DNA of 64,000 nt, from contig NZ_JALRNF010000038.1 in the NCBI RefSeq assembly GCF_030272895.1, positions 1 through 64,000 on the forward strand. The letters are read 5' to 3'. The notes under the pieces are model-generated. The model made no database searches, was not told the origin of the DNA, and saw only the letters and a list, made by a program, of their open reading frames with translations. The position numbers and the translations under genes are program-made. The stretch comes from Pseudomonas sp. BGr12 (lineage in GTDB: Bacteria > Pseudomonadota > Gammaproteobacteria > Pseudomonadales > Pseudomonadaceae). Positions within the stretch are counted from its first letter, which is position 1. Each line of letters begins with the position of its first letter. This document shows, piece after piece, positions 9,000-19,228 of the stretch.

Positions 9000-10838
9000 A
9001 TGACTCCAACAACAGCTGGCAAACCTGGCCGTCCTGTGGACGAAGACTTCTTCAAGCAGGTACTGGGCCGTCACAAGCGGCTGATCGTCGACCGCGCCCA
9101 TCAATTCGGCAGCACTGGCCTGCCGTCGGCCGAGCAACTGGCGCAGTCGGTGGCCTTCGCCCCGCAGGACGGCAGTATCTGGCTGTGCGGCCAGCGCATG
9201 ATGCTGCTGCAAGGCTCGGCCTTCGGCGCCATCCGCCGCGAACTGATCGAGGCCCTGGGCCTGGACAAGGCGCGCGGCCTGCTGACCCGCATCGGCTGGC
9301 AGGCCGGTGCCCGCGATGCGGCGCAGGTCAGCGAACAGTGGCCCGAGGGCGATCACGCCAGCCTCTACAGCGCCGGCCCGCGCCTGCACATGCTCGAAGG
9401 CATGGTCAATGTCGAAGTGGTGCGCTTCGAGATCGATTCGAACATCGGGCATTTCTATTCCGAGTTCCTCTGGCACAACTCCCTGGAAGTCGATGAGCAC
9501 ATTGCCGCCTACGGCCTGGGCGGGGAGCCGGCGTGCTGGATGGAAATCGGCTATGCCAGTGGCTATGCCTCGTCGCTGCTCGGGCGCCTGGTGGTGTTCC
9601 GCGAGCACCAGTGCCGGGCCATGGGCCATGGCGCCTGCCGGATCGTCGGCAAGCCGGCCGAGCAGTGGGACGACATCGATGTCGACCTGGCCTACCTGGA
9701 CCCCGGCGATTTCCTCAGCCGCAGTACCTATCACACGGGGGGCGATCCACGGGTGGCCGAGCTCGAGGTGCCGACCGATGGCAAACAGATGGTCGGCATC
9801 TCGGCCAGTTTCGTCGCCGCCAGCCAGTTGCTGCAGCGGGTGGCGCCGACCCAGGCCACGGTGTTGCTGACGGGCGAGTCGGGGGTGGGCAAGGAGCTGT
9901 TCGCCCGTACCCTGCACCAGGCCAGCAAGCGCCAGCACACCCCGCTGGTGGCGCTGAACTGCGCGACCCTGCCGGAGAACCTGGTGGAGGCCGAGTTGTT
10001 CGGGGTCGAGCGCGGCGCCTACACCGGTGCCGAGCGTTCGCGCCCCGGGCGTTTCGAACGGGCCCACGGCGGCACGCTGTTCCTCGATGAGATCGCCACC
10101 CTCAGCCTGCATGCCCAGAGCAAGATCCTCCGTGCCCTGCAGGAGGGCGAGATCGAGCGGGTCGGCGGCAGCGCGCCGATCCAGGTCGATGTACGGGTGA
10201 TCGCCGCCACCAACCTGGACCTGCGTCGGGAAGTGGAGGCCGGGCGTTTTCGCGAAGACCTGTTCTATCGCCTCAATGTCTTCCCCATCCACTTGCCGCC
10301 CTTGCGCGAGCGTCGGGAAGACATCCCCTTGCTGATGAGCTACTTCCTGCGCACCTTCAGCCAGCGTCACGGTCGGCAGCTGGCGGGCTTCAGCACGCGG
10401 CTGGTCAATGCGCTGCTGACCTACCGCTTTCCCGGCAATATCCGCGAGCTGCAGAACCTGGTGGAGCGCGGTGTGATCGCCGCCAGCGATGGCGAGGCGA
10501 TTGATGTGGTGCACCTGGCCGAGGCCGGAGCGCCGCTGATGGATGGGGCCATCGGCCTGACCGCCGAAGGGCGGCTGGCCAGGGGCAAGGTGGCGGCCCA
10601 GGCGCCGTCGCCATCGACCGACGGCGAGCCGCCGGCGGCGCAGGGCGGGGCGCCGGAGCTGGTCAGCCTGGAGGCATTCTTCGCCGGGCAGGAGCGGGTG
10701 CTGGGGACCTCACTGGAGGCGCTGGAGCGGCGCCTGGTGCAACTGGCCCTGGAGCGCTCCGCTGGCAACGTCACCGCCGCGGCGCAGATGCTCGGCATGA
10801 GCCGCGCCCAGGTCAGCTACCGGCTCAAGGGTAGCTGA
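9000..10838 (+). CDS. Sigma-54-dependent aromatic-responsive activator (XylR/DmpR type)
   Basis: The 612-residue protein has the usual three parts. Residues 1-230 form an XylR_N plus V4R effector-binding module (EHQCRAMGHGACRIVGKP in the V4R part). Residues about 260-500 are the AAA+ ATPase with Walker A GESGVGKE at 292-299, the sigma-54 contact loop GAYTGA at 339-344 and Walker B GGTLFLDE near 357-364. The C-terminus is a Fis-type HTH (TAAAQMLGMSRAQVSYRLK). GAYTGA is a known variant of GAFTGA. The gene is divergent from pchA, so I infer it is the p-cresol sensor that activates pchACXF and the outer-membrane channel gene. The ATG at 9000 is used; a TTG two codons earlier is possible. Confidence 0.9.
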   Translation: MTPTTAGKPGRPVDEDFFKQVLGRHKRLIVDRAHQFGSTGLPSAEQLAQSVAFAPQDGSIWLCGQRMMLLQGSAFGAIRRELIEALGLDKARGLLTRIGWQAGARDAAQVSEQWPEGDHASLYSAGPRLHMLEGMVNVEVVRFEIDSNIGHFYSEFLWHNSLEVDEHIAAYGLGGEPACWMEIGYASGYASSLLGRLVVFREHQCRAMGHGACRIVGKPAEQWDDIDVDLAYLDPGDFLSRSTYHTGGDPRVAELEVPTDGKQMVGISASFVAASQLLQRVAPTQATVLLTGESGVGKELFARTLHQASKRQHTPLVALNCATLPENLVEAELFGVERGAYTGAERSRPGRFERAHGGTLFLDEIATLSLHAQSKILRALQEGEIERVGGSAPIQVDVRVIAATNLDLRREVEAGRFREDLFYRLNVFPIHLPPLRERREDIPLLMSYFLRTFSQRHGRQLAGFSTRLVNALLTYRFPGNIRELQNLVERGVIAASDGEAIDVVHLAEAGAPLMDGAIGLTAEGRLARGKVAAQAPSPSTDGEPPAAQGGAPELVSLEAFFAGQERVLGTSLEALERRLVQLALERSAGNVTAAAQMLGMSRAQVSYRLKGS

Positions 10839-10852
10839 CCCGGGGGCGAGGG

Positions 10853-11776
10853 TCACAGCGCGGTGGTGAACTTGAACCAGTAGGTCTGGCCCTCGGCACG
10901 GTTGCGCACCCCGGACTCATCCTGCCATTTGGCGCTGAACATCCAGCCCTGGCGGCTGCTGTATTGCACCGCCGGGCCGATGGAGAACGAGCGGCCGCGG
11001 TTGCCGTCGCTGGCCTCGACCAGGGCGGCGGCTGCGCAGTCGTCGGCACTGCATTTGTCGTCGCTGATCTGCTGGTAGGCATGCCCGCCGACACCCAGCA
11101 CCCAGCCATTGCCCAGGCCCCAGCCCAGGGTGTAGTCGGCGTGCAGTTCGCGGCCGGACTGGTAATGGGTGGCCCGGTTCTCGAAGTTGTAGTCATGCAT
11201 CAGGCGGATGTCGGCGTTCAGGCCGGCGGGGTCCAGGTAGGTCATCGCCAGTACCGCCTGCACGGTGTAGTAGTGGTTGCCGAGGTTGATCAGGTCGTTT
11301 TTGTCGTACTCGCTGGCGGTGGGCAGGACGAAGTCGACGCCGGTGGCGATGTGCAGCTTGTCGCTTGGGTGAAAGCCGATCACCGGCCCCAGGTGGGCAT
11401 CGCCGATGCCGCGCTTGTGGTCATGGGGGCCGTTGTCGACGTTCAGGCGCATGTCGTTCAGAGGCAACAGGGCATGCACGCCCAGGTCGCCGCCGAGGAT
11501 CTTGTGCTCGGTGACCCAGACGAAGCGCGGGACCAGGGTGGTGACGCGCAAGTCGATGCCGGCGGCCTTGGCGCCGCTGTTGTCGCGCAGGCTGTCGGCC
11601 AGGTAGTTGCCGACGAACAACTGGCCGTAGGTGCCCGGTGGCGGCAGGATGCCCATGCCGTAGAGTTCGATGCCCATGGGCCAGGAAGATACCCCGCCTT
11701 CAGTGGCGTGAAGCGGCAAGGCAGAGGCGGCCAGCAGCAGGCCGGCGGTGAGGTGCTGGGAGGTGCGTTTGAGCAT
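10853..11776 (-). CDS. Outer-membrane channel of aromatic pathways (Phenol_MetA_deg/SphA family)
   Basis: A 307-residue protein with a signal peptide ending at HATEGG, followed by alternating beta-strand sequence rich in Tyr/Gly and ending FKFTTAL, typical of a beta-barrel closing strand. The family (MetA pathway of phenol degradation, sphingomonad SphA) is found next to aromatic catabolic genes and probably lets hydrophobic substrates through the outer membrane. It is convergent with the regulator gene, whose stop is 14 bases away. Its own upstream region carries a near-consensus sigma-54 promoter, which links it to the pch regulon. Confidence 0.82.
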   Translation of the reverse strand: MLKRTSQHLTAGLLLAASALPLHATEGGVSSWPMGIELYGMGILPPPGTYGQLFVGNYLADSLRDNSGAKAAGIDLRVTTLVPRFVWVTEHKILGGDLGVHALLPLNDMRLNVDNGPHDHKRGIGDAHLGPVIGFHPSDKLHIATGVDFVLPTASEYDKNDLINLGNHYYTVQAVLAMTYLDPAGLNADIRLMHDYNFENRATHYQSGRELHADYTLGWGLGNGWVLGVGGHAYQQISDDKCSADDCAAAALVEASDGNRGRSFSIGPAVQYSSRQGWMFSAKWQDESGVRNRAEGQTYWFKFTTAL

Positions 11777-11835
11777 GAGAGGGTCAACCTTGTTTTTATA
11801 AGTGATGCGTCGGCTGTGACGCTCACGGGGTTGCT

Positions 11836-11851
11836 CTCAATGATCGTGCCA
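11836..11851 (-). promoter_or_regulatory. Sigma-54 promoter of the outer-membrane channel gene
   Basis: The minus strand reads TGGCACGATCATTGAG, that is TGGCACG-N4-TTGAG, 60 bases upstream of the channel gene start. The -24 half is identical, through TGGCACGAT, to the pchA promoter. I saw no clear copy of the TGCAGA palindrome upstream of it. Confidence 0.78.
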
Positions 11852-11970
11852 GGTCTTATATTCCTTATTAATCAATGGCTTGTGATTGCAATGATGATTT
11901 TTATCGCCGCTTGCTGCGGTTAATTGTTAAGAAATTTCCGCGGCCTGCACAAAAGTCGCGAGATCCCGGG

Positions 11971-12016
11971 TTGCGACTGCTGCGCAGTCGATCGCAGGCT
12001 TCGCCAGCTCCCACAG
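11971..12016. repeat. Left REP arm flanking the tandem array
   Basis: GCGACTGCTGCGCAGTCGATCG and the following bases up to AGCTCCCACAG match the REP fragment at 49-94. The arm runs directly into the first 19-bp unit of the array, and its inverted partner is at 12584-12629. Confidence 0.75.
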
Positions 12017-12572
12017 AGCAAGCCAGTTCCCACAGAGCAAGCCAGCTCCTACAGAGCAAGCCAGCTCCCACAGAGCAAGCCAGCTCCCACAGAGCAAGCC
12101 AGCTCCCACAGAGCAAGCCAGCTCCCACAGAGCAAGCCAGTTCCCACAGATCAAGCCAGCTCCCACAGATCCAGCCAGCTCCCACAGAGCAAGCCAGCTC
12201 CCACAGAGCAAGCCAGTTCCCACAGAGCAAGCCAGTTCCCACAGAGCAAGCCAGCTCCCACAGAGCAAGCCAGCTCCCACAGAGCAAGCCAGCTCCCACA
12301 GAGCAAGCCAGTTCCCACAGAGCAAGCCAGTTCCCACAGAGCAAGCCAGCTCCCACAGAGCAAGCCGGCTCCCACAGAGCAAGCCAGTTCCCACAGAGCA
12401 AGCCAGTTCCCACAGAGCAAGCCAGTTCCCACAGAGCAAGCCAGCTCCCACAGAGCAAGCCAGTTCCCACAGAGCAAGCCAGCTCCCACAGAGGAAGGCA
12501 GCTCCCACAGAGGAAGCCAGCTCCCACAGAGGAAGGCAGCTCCCACAGAGCAAGCCAGTTCCCACAGAGGAA
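12003..12572. repeat. 30-copy tandem array of a 19-bp unit
   Basis: The unit GCCAGCTCCCACAGAGCAA repeats with an exact 19-bp period from 12003 to 12572, which makes 30 units with no indels. Variation is almost confined to AGCTCCC versus AGTTCCC and, in the last five units, GAGGAA for GAGCAA. Because 19 is not a multiple of 3 and the unit lacks stops, several frames on both strands stay open; none has a plausible start and ribosome site, so I do not call a gene. The unit sequence is the tail of the flanking REP arm, so the array looks like an expansion inside a REP pair. The rest of the channel-pobR gap (11777-12002) holds the sigma-54 promoter and AT-rich DNA. Confidence 0.95.
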
Positions 12573-12583
12573 GGCAGCGGCCC

Positions 12584-12629
12584 TTGTGGGAGCTGCCGTC
12601 AGGCTGCGATCGGCCGCGAAGCGGTCGTA
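12584..12629. repeat. Right REP arm flanking the tandem array
   Basis: TTGTGGGAGCTGCCGTCAGG followed by CTGCGATC is the inverse of the left arm at 11971-12016, with a few changes. The following GGCCGCGAAGCGGTCGT forms a small hairpin just before the stop of the AraC regulator gene. Confidence 0.7.
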
Positions 12630-12656
12630 AAACCTGACGACCTGGTTCCTCCTGAC

Positions 12657-13553
12657 TCAACACGGCGGCCGATCGCCGGCGGCGCCGGCCTGGCGGAAGG
12701 CGTTGGGGGTTTGGCCGCTGAGGCGGCGGAAGAAGCGCGAGAAATAGGTCGGGTCACTGAAGCCCAGCCGGTCGGACAGCTGGCTGATGCTCATGTTGGT
12801 GTAGATCAGGTTGCGCCGGGCTTCGAGCAGCAGGCGCTGGTGGATGGCCTGCAGCGCGGTCTGCCCGGTCAGTTCGCGACAGAGGCTGTTCAGGTGCACG
12901 CTGGAGACCCCCAGGCGGTGGGCGAACTGCTCCACGGGCAGGTGCTCGCGGTAGTGCTGCTCCACCAGTTTGATGAAGCGTGCGAGCAATTGCTGGTTGC
13001 GCTCGTCGCGGTTGCCCGGCGGGCCGATCTGCTGGCGGCGACGGCTGATCCAGACCATCAGGCTGGTGACCAGCGAATGCAGCAACAGCTCACGGGCCGG
13101 GGCGCTGCCTTCGTATTCCTGGTGCAGCACCTGGATCAGGGTCTGCAAGGTGCGCCGGTCACGGCCCAGCGGGTAACAGCCGGCCGACGCCAGGACGGTG
13201 AGCGGCGCGCCCAGTTGCGCCTCCAGTTGCGTTACCAGCGGCGCGCCGAGGGTCAGCACGTAGCCGTCGATGTCGGCGGAAAACTGAAAGCCGTGCACGG
13301 TCATCGGCGGGATCACCTGGATCGCCGCCTCGCGCACCTCGCTGCGCTTGCCTTCGATCTCGATGCGCGCCTGGCCGCGGCGCACATACAGCAGCTGGAA
13401 CAGGTCGGCATGGCGGTGCGGCTTGATCTCCCAATGGTGCAGGCTGCTGCGCGCGGGGATGGATTCGCAGTGCAGCAGGTCGGGGGTCGGCCAGGCCTGG
13501 TTTTCGCCGTACAGCTTGAATACCGGAACGCCAGGAAGGCTGGATCGGGTCAT
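12657..13553 (-). CDS. AraC-family regulator of 4-hydroxybenzoate catabolism
   Basis: The 298-residue protein has an N-terminal cupin-like sensor (HHWEIKPHRHADLFQLLYV) and a C-terminal double HTH. The first helix pair is at FAHRLGVSSVHLNSLCREL and the second at LSDRLGFSDPTYFSRFF. It is divergent from pobA with 174 bases between the two starts. In pseudomonads an AraC-type PobR (also called PobC) activates pobA in response to 4-hydroxybenzoate, and this layout matches. I start at the ATG with GGAA eight bases before it; a TTG two codons upstream is too close to that site. Confidence 0.85.
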   Translation of the reverse strand: MTRSSLPGVPVFKLYGENQAWPTPDLLHCESIPARSSLHHWEIKPHRHADLFQLLYVRRGQARIEIEGKRSEVREAAIQVIPPMTVHGFQFSADIDGYVLTLGAPLVTQLEAQLGAPLTVLASAGCYPLGRDRRTLQTLIQVLHQEYEGSAPARELLLHSLVTSLMVWISRRRQQIGPPGNRDERNQQLLARFIKLVEQHYREHLPVEQFAHRLGVSSVHLNSLCRELTGQTALQAIHQRLLLEARRNLIYTNMSISQLSDRLGFSDPTYFSRFFRRLSGQTPNAFRQAGAAGDRPPC

Positions 13554-13634
13554 GTTCAAGGTTCCACTGCAGTAATCGATAATCGAACGAAATTTTCAAA
13601 AGTGCAATTTCCAGAAGGAATATCACCTTTTTAA

Positions 13635-14915
<1,281 letters not shown>

Positions 14916-14932
14916 GCGAAGGAGGGCAAGGC

Positions 14933-15121
14933 ATGGGTGTGTTCGACTGGAAACACTGGGCCGTCCTGCTGCTGGTGGTGCTGCTGGTATTCGGCAGCAA
15001 GCGCCTGAAGACCCTGGGCGCCGACCTTGGGGAATCGATCAAGGGCTTTCGCCGTTCGGTGAACAGCGACGAGCCGGCATCACCACCGGTGGCAGTGGAG
15101 CGCCAGTCCACCCAGGACTAG
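14933..15121 (+). CDS. TatA/E-like small membrane protein
   Basis: A 62-residue protein starting after a GGAGGG site 17 bases behind pobA. It has one N-terminal membrane helix ([18 protein letters not shown]), then an amphipathic helix ([15 protein letters not shown]) and a short polar tail. This is the TatA plan, including the FGSKRLK hinge that in TatA reads FG followed by K/R. No tatB or tatC is nearby, so this is an orphan. PchX upstream carries a Tat-like leader, so a helper role in Tat export for this island is conceivable but unproven. Confidence 0.75.
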   Translation: MGVFDWKHWAVLLLVVLLVFGSKRLKTLGADLGESIKGFRRSVNSDEPASPPVAVERQSTQD

Positions 15122-15149
15122 CGATCCCGATGAAGGTGCCCGAACCCCC

Positions 15150-15827
15150 TCAGGGGCGGGCACCCGCTGCCAGCAACAGCTTCTCCATGGCCGTGTAGCC
15201 GCGCTGGCGCGCATGGGCCAGCGGCGTCACGCCGTCCTTGTCGGCGATGTTCACGTCCGCTCCGGCCTTGATCAGCAACTCGACGATCTGCACATGCCGT
15301 GGCCCGCCATCGCTGAGCACAATGGCCTCCATCAGCGCGGTCCAGTGCAGGCGGTTGAGGTGGTTCACCTCGACACCGGCCTCGATCAGGGTCCGCACGT
15401 TCTCCACATGCCCGCGCTCGGCGGCCGGGATCAGCGCGGTGCCGCCGTAGCGGTTGGTGCTCTTGAGGTCGGCACCGGCGGCCAGGGTCAGGCGCAGGAT
15501 CTGGTTGAAGCCGCGGGCGCCGGCGTACAGGTACGGGCTGTCGTCGATGTTGTCCTTGGCGTTGACGTCGGCACCGGCTTCGATCAGCACCCGCGCCGCC
15601 TCGACCTGGTTGCGATGGGTGGCCAGCAGCAGCGGGGTACGCCCGGATTTGTCCCGCGATTCGCGGTTCGCGCCCTGGTCGAGCAGGCTGCGCACCCGGG
15701 CCGCATCGCCGCTTGCGGCGGCCTCGCGCAACTGCTGCTCCAGCACGCCGCCTTCGGCATTGGCGGTGATCGAGGTCAGCATGGCCAGCAGCCAGGCGAA
15801 AAAGACAGTGAGGTGCTCCTGGCGCAT
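15150..15827 (-). CDS. Exported ankyrin-repeat protein
   Basis: The 225-residue product has a signal peptide ending ITANAEGG. Five to six ankyrin repeats follow, seen as SGRTPLLLATHRNQVEAARVL, GGTALIPAAERGHVENV and DGVTPLAHARQRGYTAMEKLL type units. Periplasmic ankyrin proteins of Pseudomonas include AnkB, which supports catalase KatB. No catalase gene is adjacent here, so no partner can be named. The gene converges with the TatA-like gene, with 28 bases between stops, and is divergent from the LysR gene. Confidence 0.85.
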   Translation of the reverse strand: MRQEHLTVFFAWLLAMLTSITANAEGGVLEQQLREAAASGDAARVRSLLDQGANRESRDKSGRTPLLLATHRNQVEAARVLIEAGADVNAKDNIDDSPYLYAGARGFNQILRLTLAAGADLKSTNRYGGTALIPAAERGHVENVRTLIEAGVEVNHLNRLHWTALMEAIVLSDGGPRHVQIVELLIKAGADVNIADKDGVTPLAHARQRGYTAMEKLLLAAGARP

Positions 15828-15905
15828 GGGACGGTCTCCGTGTGTTGTCCTGTGAATGGGCGCATGATAGAAACCGGGTGATTCATTTAGAAGTTAAATA
15901 TCCGC

Positions 15906-16787
15906 ATGAACATCAGTGTAAAACCGAATAGATCCTTGTTCGACCTCGACCTGCTGCGGGCCATCGTGGTGGTGGCCGACTGCGGCAGTTTCACCACCGC
16001 CGCCGCACGCCTGCATTCGACCCAGTCGACGGTCAGCCAGAAGGTACGGCGCCTGGAGGACATGGTCGGGCATCGCCTGCTGATGCGCGGCAACCGCGAC
16101 GTGCTGCCCACCGATGCCGGCCAGACCCTGCTCGGTTACGCCCGGCACATGCTGGCCCTCAATGACCAGATGCTCGAAGCCCTGGCCGGCGCCACGGTCG
16201 GCATCACCGTGCGCCTGGGGGTGCCGGAGGACTTCGTCGGCGGGCGCACCACCAATGCCTTGTCGGCCTTCAACCGCAAGTACCAGCAGGTCAAGCTGGA
16301 AGTCACCAGCGGCCTGTGCCGTGACCTGAGCCAGAGCTACGACAACGGCGAACTCGACCTGGTGCTGCTCAAGCAACGGCGCAACAGTCGCGAAGGGGTG
16401 GCCTGCTGGCCGGAAGAACTGCAATGGATCGACAGCGCCCAGAGCCCGTCCATCGAACTGGACCCGATTCCGCTGGTGACCTTTCCGCCGCGGGGCCTGT
16501 ACCGCGACGACATGATCAACGCCATCGAAGGCATGGGCCGGCGCTGGCGCATCAGTTTCACCAGCTCAAGCCTCAGCGGCATCCAGGCGGCTGTGGCCGA
16601 CGGCATGGGCATCAGCCTGCTGCCGCCACGGGCGGCGACCCGCGAGCATCGGGTGCTGGGCGAACAGAACGGCCTGCCGGTGATCGACAGCTACGAGATC
16701 GTCATCGTCCATCGGCCGACGGCCGACCCGATGGTCAAGGAACTGGCCGGGGTGCTGGCGGGGTTGCTGGAGGCCCATGAGGTGTAG
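15906..16787 (+). CDS. LysR-family transcriptional regulator
   Basis: A 293-residue protein with an N-terminal winged HTH (GSFTTAAARLHSTQSTVSQK) and a C-terminal effector-binding domain (VADGMGISLLPPRAATREH). The start ATG lies just downstream of an AT-rich promoter region shared with the ankyrin gene, from which it diverges by 78 bases. LysR proteins often regulate the divergent gene. No other target can be read from the sequence. Confidence 0.9.
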   Translation: MNISVKPNRSLFDLDLLRAIVVVADCGSFTTAAARLHSTQSTVSQKVRRLEDMVGHRLLMRGNRDVLPTDAGQTLLGYARHMLALNDQMLEALAGATVGITVRLGVPEDFVGGRTTNALSAFNRKYQQVKLEVTSGLCRDLSQSYDNGELDLVLLKQRRNSREGVACWPEELQWIDSAQSPSIELDPIPLVTFPPRGLYRDDMINAIEGMGRRWRISFTSSSLSGIQAAVADGMGISLLPPRAATREHRVLGEQNGLPVIDSYEIVIVHRPTADPMVKELAGVLAGLLEAHEV

Positions 16788-16879
16788 CCCTGGGGATTAG
16801 CATTCATCGGCTTCAGGTTGCAGGGGGGAGGGTAAGTCGCTATAAAGACCTCAATAAAGGTCTGAATATTGGTTTTTCC

Positions 16880-17125
16880 ATGCAAAACATCCTTGCTGAT
16901 GTTGCCGTCAGTGTTTCCGAACTCAAGAAAAACCCCTCGGCTGTGCTGACGGACGCCGGGGGAATGTCGGTTGCGGTGCTGAACCATAACCGGGTCATGG
17001 GGTACATGGTTCCGGCAGCATTGTACGAAGCCATGATGGAACGCCTGGATGACCTGGACCTCGCGGAGCTCATCAAGGCACGCAAGGATGAAGTGCCCGT
17101 CCCGGTAAACCTGGATGACTTATAA
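16880..17125 (+). CDS. Antitoxin of the Phd/YefM-RelB superfamily
   Basis: An 81-residue protein with the family N-terminus (DVAVSVSELKKNPSAVL) that forms the DNA-binding and dimer part, and an acidic C-terminal tail (EVPVPVNLDDL) that would wrap the toxin. Its stop overlaps the toxin gene by 11 bases. Such antitoxins repress their own operon together with the toxin. It is most like StbD/RelB-type antitoxins. Confidence 0.88.
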   Translation: MQNILADVAVSVSELKKNPSAVLTDAGGMSVAVLNHNRVMGYMVPAALYEAMMERLDDLDLAELIKARKDEVPVPVNLDDL

Positions 17126-17396
17126 GCTCGAGTTTTTACCCTCGGCCCTCAAAGAGTGGGAAAAGCTTGGACACACCCTGTGTGAGCAGTTCAAGAAAAA
17201 GCTTCGGGAACGCCTGCAAACGCCTCATGTAAAAGCCGACGCGCTGCGAGAACTGCCCAGCCACTACAAGATCAAGCTGAAAGCTTCCGGCTATCGATTG
17301 GTTTATCGTGTCGAGGATGATCGGGTGGTGATCGTTGTGGTTGCAGTGGGCAAGCGCGAACGTGGGGGTGTCTACCAGTCCGCGCAAAAACGCTAG
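17115..17396 (+). CDS. RelE/StbE-family toxin
   Basis: A 93-residue basic protein of the ParE/RelE fold (YKLEFLPSALKEWEKLG at the N-terminus, GYRLVYRVEDDRVVIVVVAVGKRER near the end). RelE toxins cleave mRNA on the ribosome. The conserved late segment Y-R-V-x5-V-x-I-V-V-x-A-V-G-K-R-E is intact, so the toxin is probably active. The start overlaps the antitoxin gene by 11 bases, giving translational coupling. Confidence 0.9.
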   Translation: MTYKLEFLPSALKEWEKLGHTLCEQFKKKLRERLQTPHVKADALRELPSHYKIKLKASGYRLVYRVEDDRVVIVVVAVGKRERGGVYQSAQKR

Positions 17397-17411
17397 CACC
17401 GGATTGTCGAT

Positions 17412-18047
17412 TCAAGGTTCCTGCGTTTCATCGTCCGAACGCACCCCTTGCCGCTCCGCCACTGCCCGCAAGGTACGCAGCGACACCATCGGCGCATCGA
17501 TGACGAACTGGTTGGCCAGCCACGAAGGAATGTCCCCGGCAGGTTCGGCCTGCAACTGATAGGTCACTTCGGTGAGCTGCTCGCCTTTGGGCACCAGGGT
17601 CCACAACCCTTTTAGCTGCCTGACGCGGATCAGCCCGGGCATGCGCTCGACCTTGCCGGCCACCGCGCTGAGGCGCCGGACCAGGCCGCCGTCGTCGGTG
17701 CGTTCGGTCTGCACCCGGATCACCATATCGCGGGGGCTGGCCGGCCAGGGCAGGTCGGTGGTCAGGTAGACCCAGGTGCTGTCGCCCTCGACATCCAGCA
17801 GGCGCATCGTGGCGCAGCCATACAGCCACTTGCAGGCCACCCGCAGGTTCTCCTGCAGGTCGACCAAGGTGCTGACGCTGGCCTTTATCCGGGTCACGCC
17901 GCGAAAGCGCTGGTACTTCGAGCCGGGCACCTGGTCCAGGTACACCTGGATGCCGTCTTCGTCCCTGGCCAGTTGCCAGTCATCGGCCTGTACGCCACTG
18001 CATAGCAGCAAGGCCAGCAAGGTGGCGCAGCGGATTGCGGGTTTCAT
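17412..18047 (-). CDS. Exported START-domain lipid-binding protein
   Basis: A 211-residue protein with a signal peptide (CATLLALLLCSGVQADDW) and a START/SRPBCC-like fold (GIQVYLDQVPGSKYQRFRG, WPASPRDMVIRVQTE, NQFVIDAPMVSLRTLR). START proteins bind a lipid in a hydrophobic tunnel. Several are exported in Pseudomonas without known ligand. I begin at the ATG nine bases after GGAG, because an upstream start six codons earlier has no ribosome site. It is convergent with the toxin gene. Confidence 0.82.
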   Translation of the reverse strand: MKPAIRCATLLALLLCSGVQADDWQLARDEDGIQVYLDQVPGSKYQRFRGVTRIKASVSTLVDLQENLRVACKWLYGCATMRLLDVEGDSTWVYLTTDLPWPASPRDMVIRVQTERTDDGGLVRRLSAVAGKVERMPGLIRVRQLKGLWTLVPKGEQLTEVTYQLQAEPAGDIPSWLANQFVIDAPMVSLRTLRAVAERQGVRSDDETQEP

Positions 18048-18114
18048 TGCGGCAGGCTCCAGCATGGGCGGGCGAGCGGTCGAATCAAGCATAGGCCAGG
18101 GCCGGCCAAACGAA

Positions 18115-18140
18115 AAAGCCCGCCAGTGACGGCGGGCTTT
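18115..18140. terminator. Bidirectional terminator
   Basis: A perfect hairpin, AAAGCCCGCC-AGTGAC-GGCGGGCTTT, lies between the START gene start and the end of the ureidoglycine aminohydrolase gene. Its orientation suits termination of the latter. Confidence 0.85.
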
Positions 18141-18159
18141 CGGTGCAACGAGCCTGGGC

Positions 18160-18996
<837 letters not shown>

Positions 18997-19138
18997 GGAA
19001 AATCTCGACTTGTTGTTGTGTCCCCGTGCCTGGCAGCGCCGGCCGGCGCCGCTTGGGGAGGCACTGACACCATATCGACAAGGTCCTGGTATGCACAAAT
19101 TAAATGTTGAAATACCCTGTAGTTGGTTTGTGAATGCC

Positions 19139-19220
19139 CTGTGGGAGCGGGCTTGCCCCGCGATTACGGTGGTACAGGCAATCGCGGGGCAAGTCGAGTC
19201 GTCGCACCGCCGCTCCTACA
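19139..19220. repeat. REP pair (inverted)
   Basis: Inverted GTGGGAGCGGGCTTGCCCC units separated by a short spacer. The right unit has an insertion (AAGTCGAGTCGTCGCACCGC). The pair fills the gap between the aminohydrolase start and the end of the TetR gene. Confidence 0.85.
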
Positions 19221-19228
19221 GATCGGAG

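Noticed and set aside
12003..12572. CRISPR array
   Set aside because: The repeats are contiguous 19-bp units with no spacers and no cas genes nearby.
11875..12663. Several overlapping open frames over the tandem array, with repeated SQLPQSKPAPTEQ- or LLCGSWLALWELA-like units
   Set aside because: They arise because the 19-bp unit has no stop codons and is out of phase by one base. No start, ribosome site or unique sequence supports a protein.
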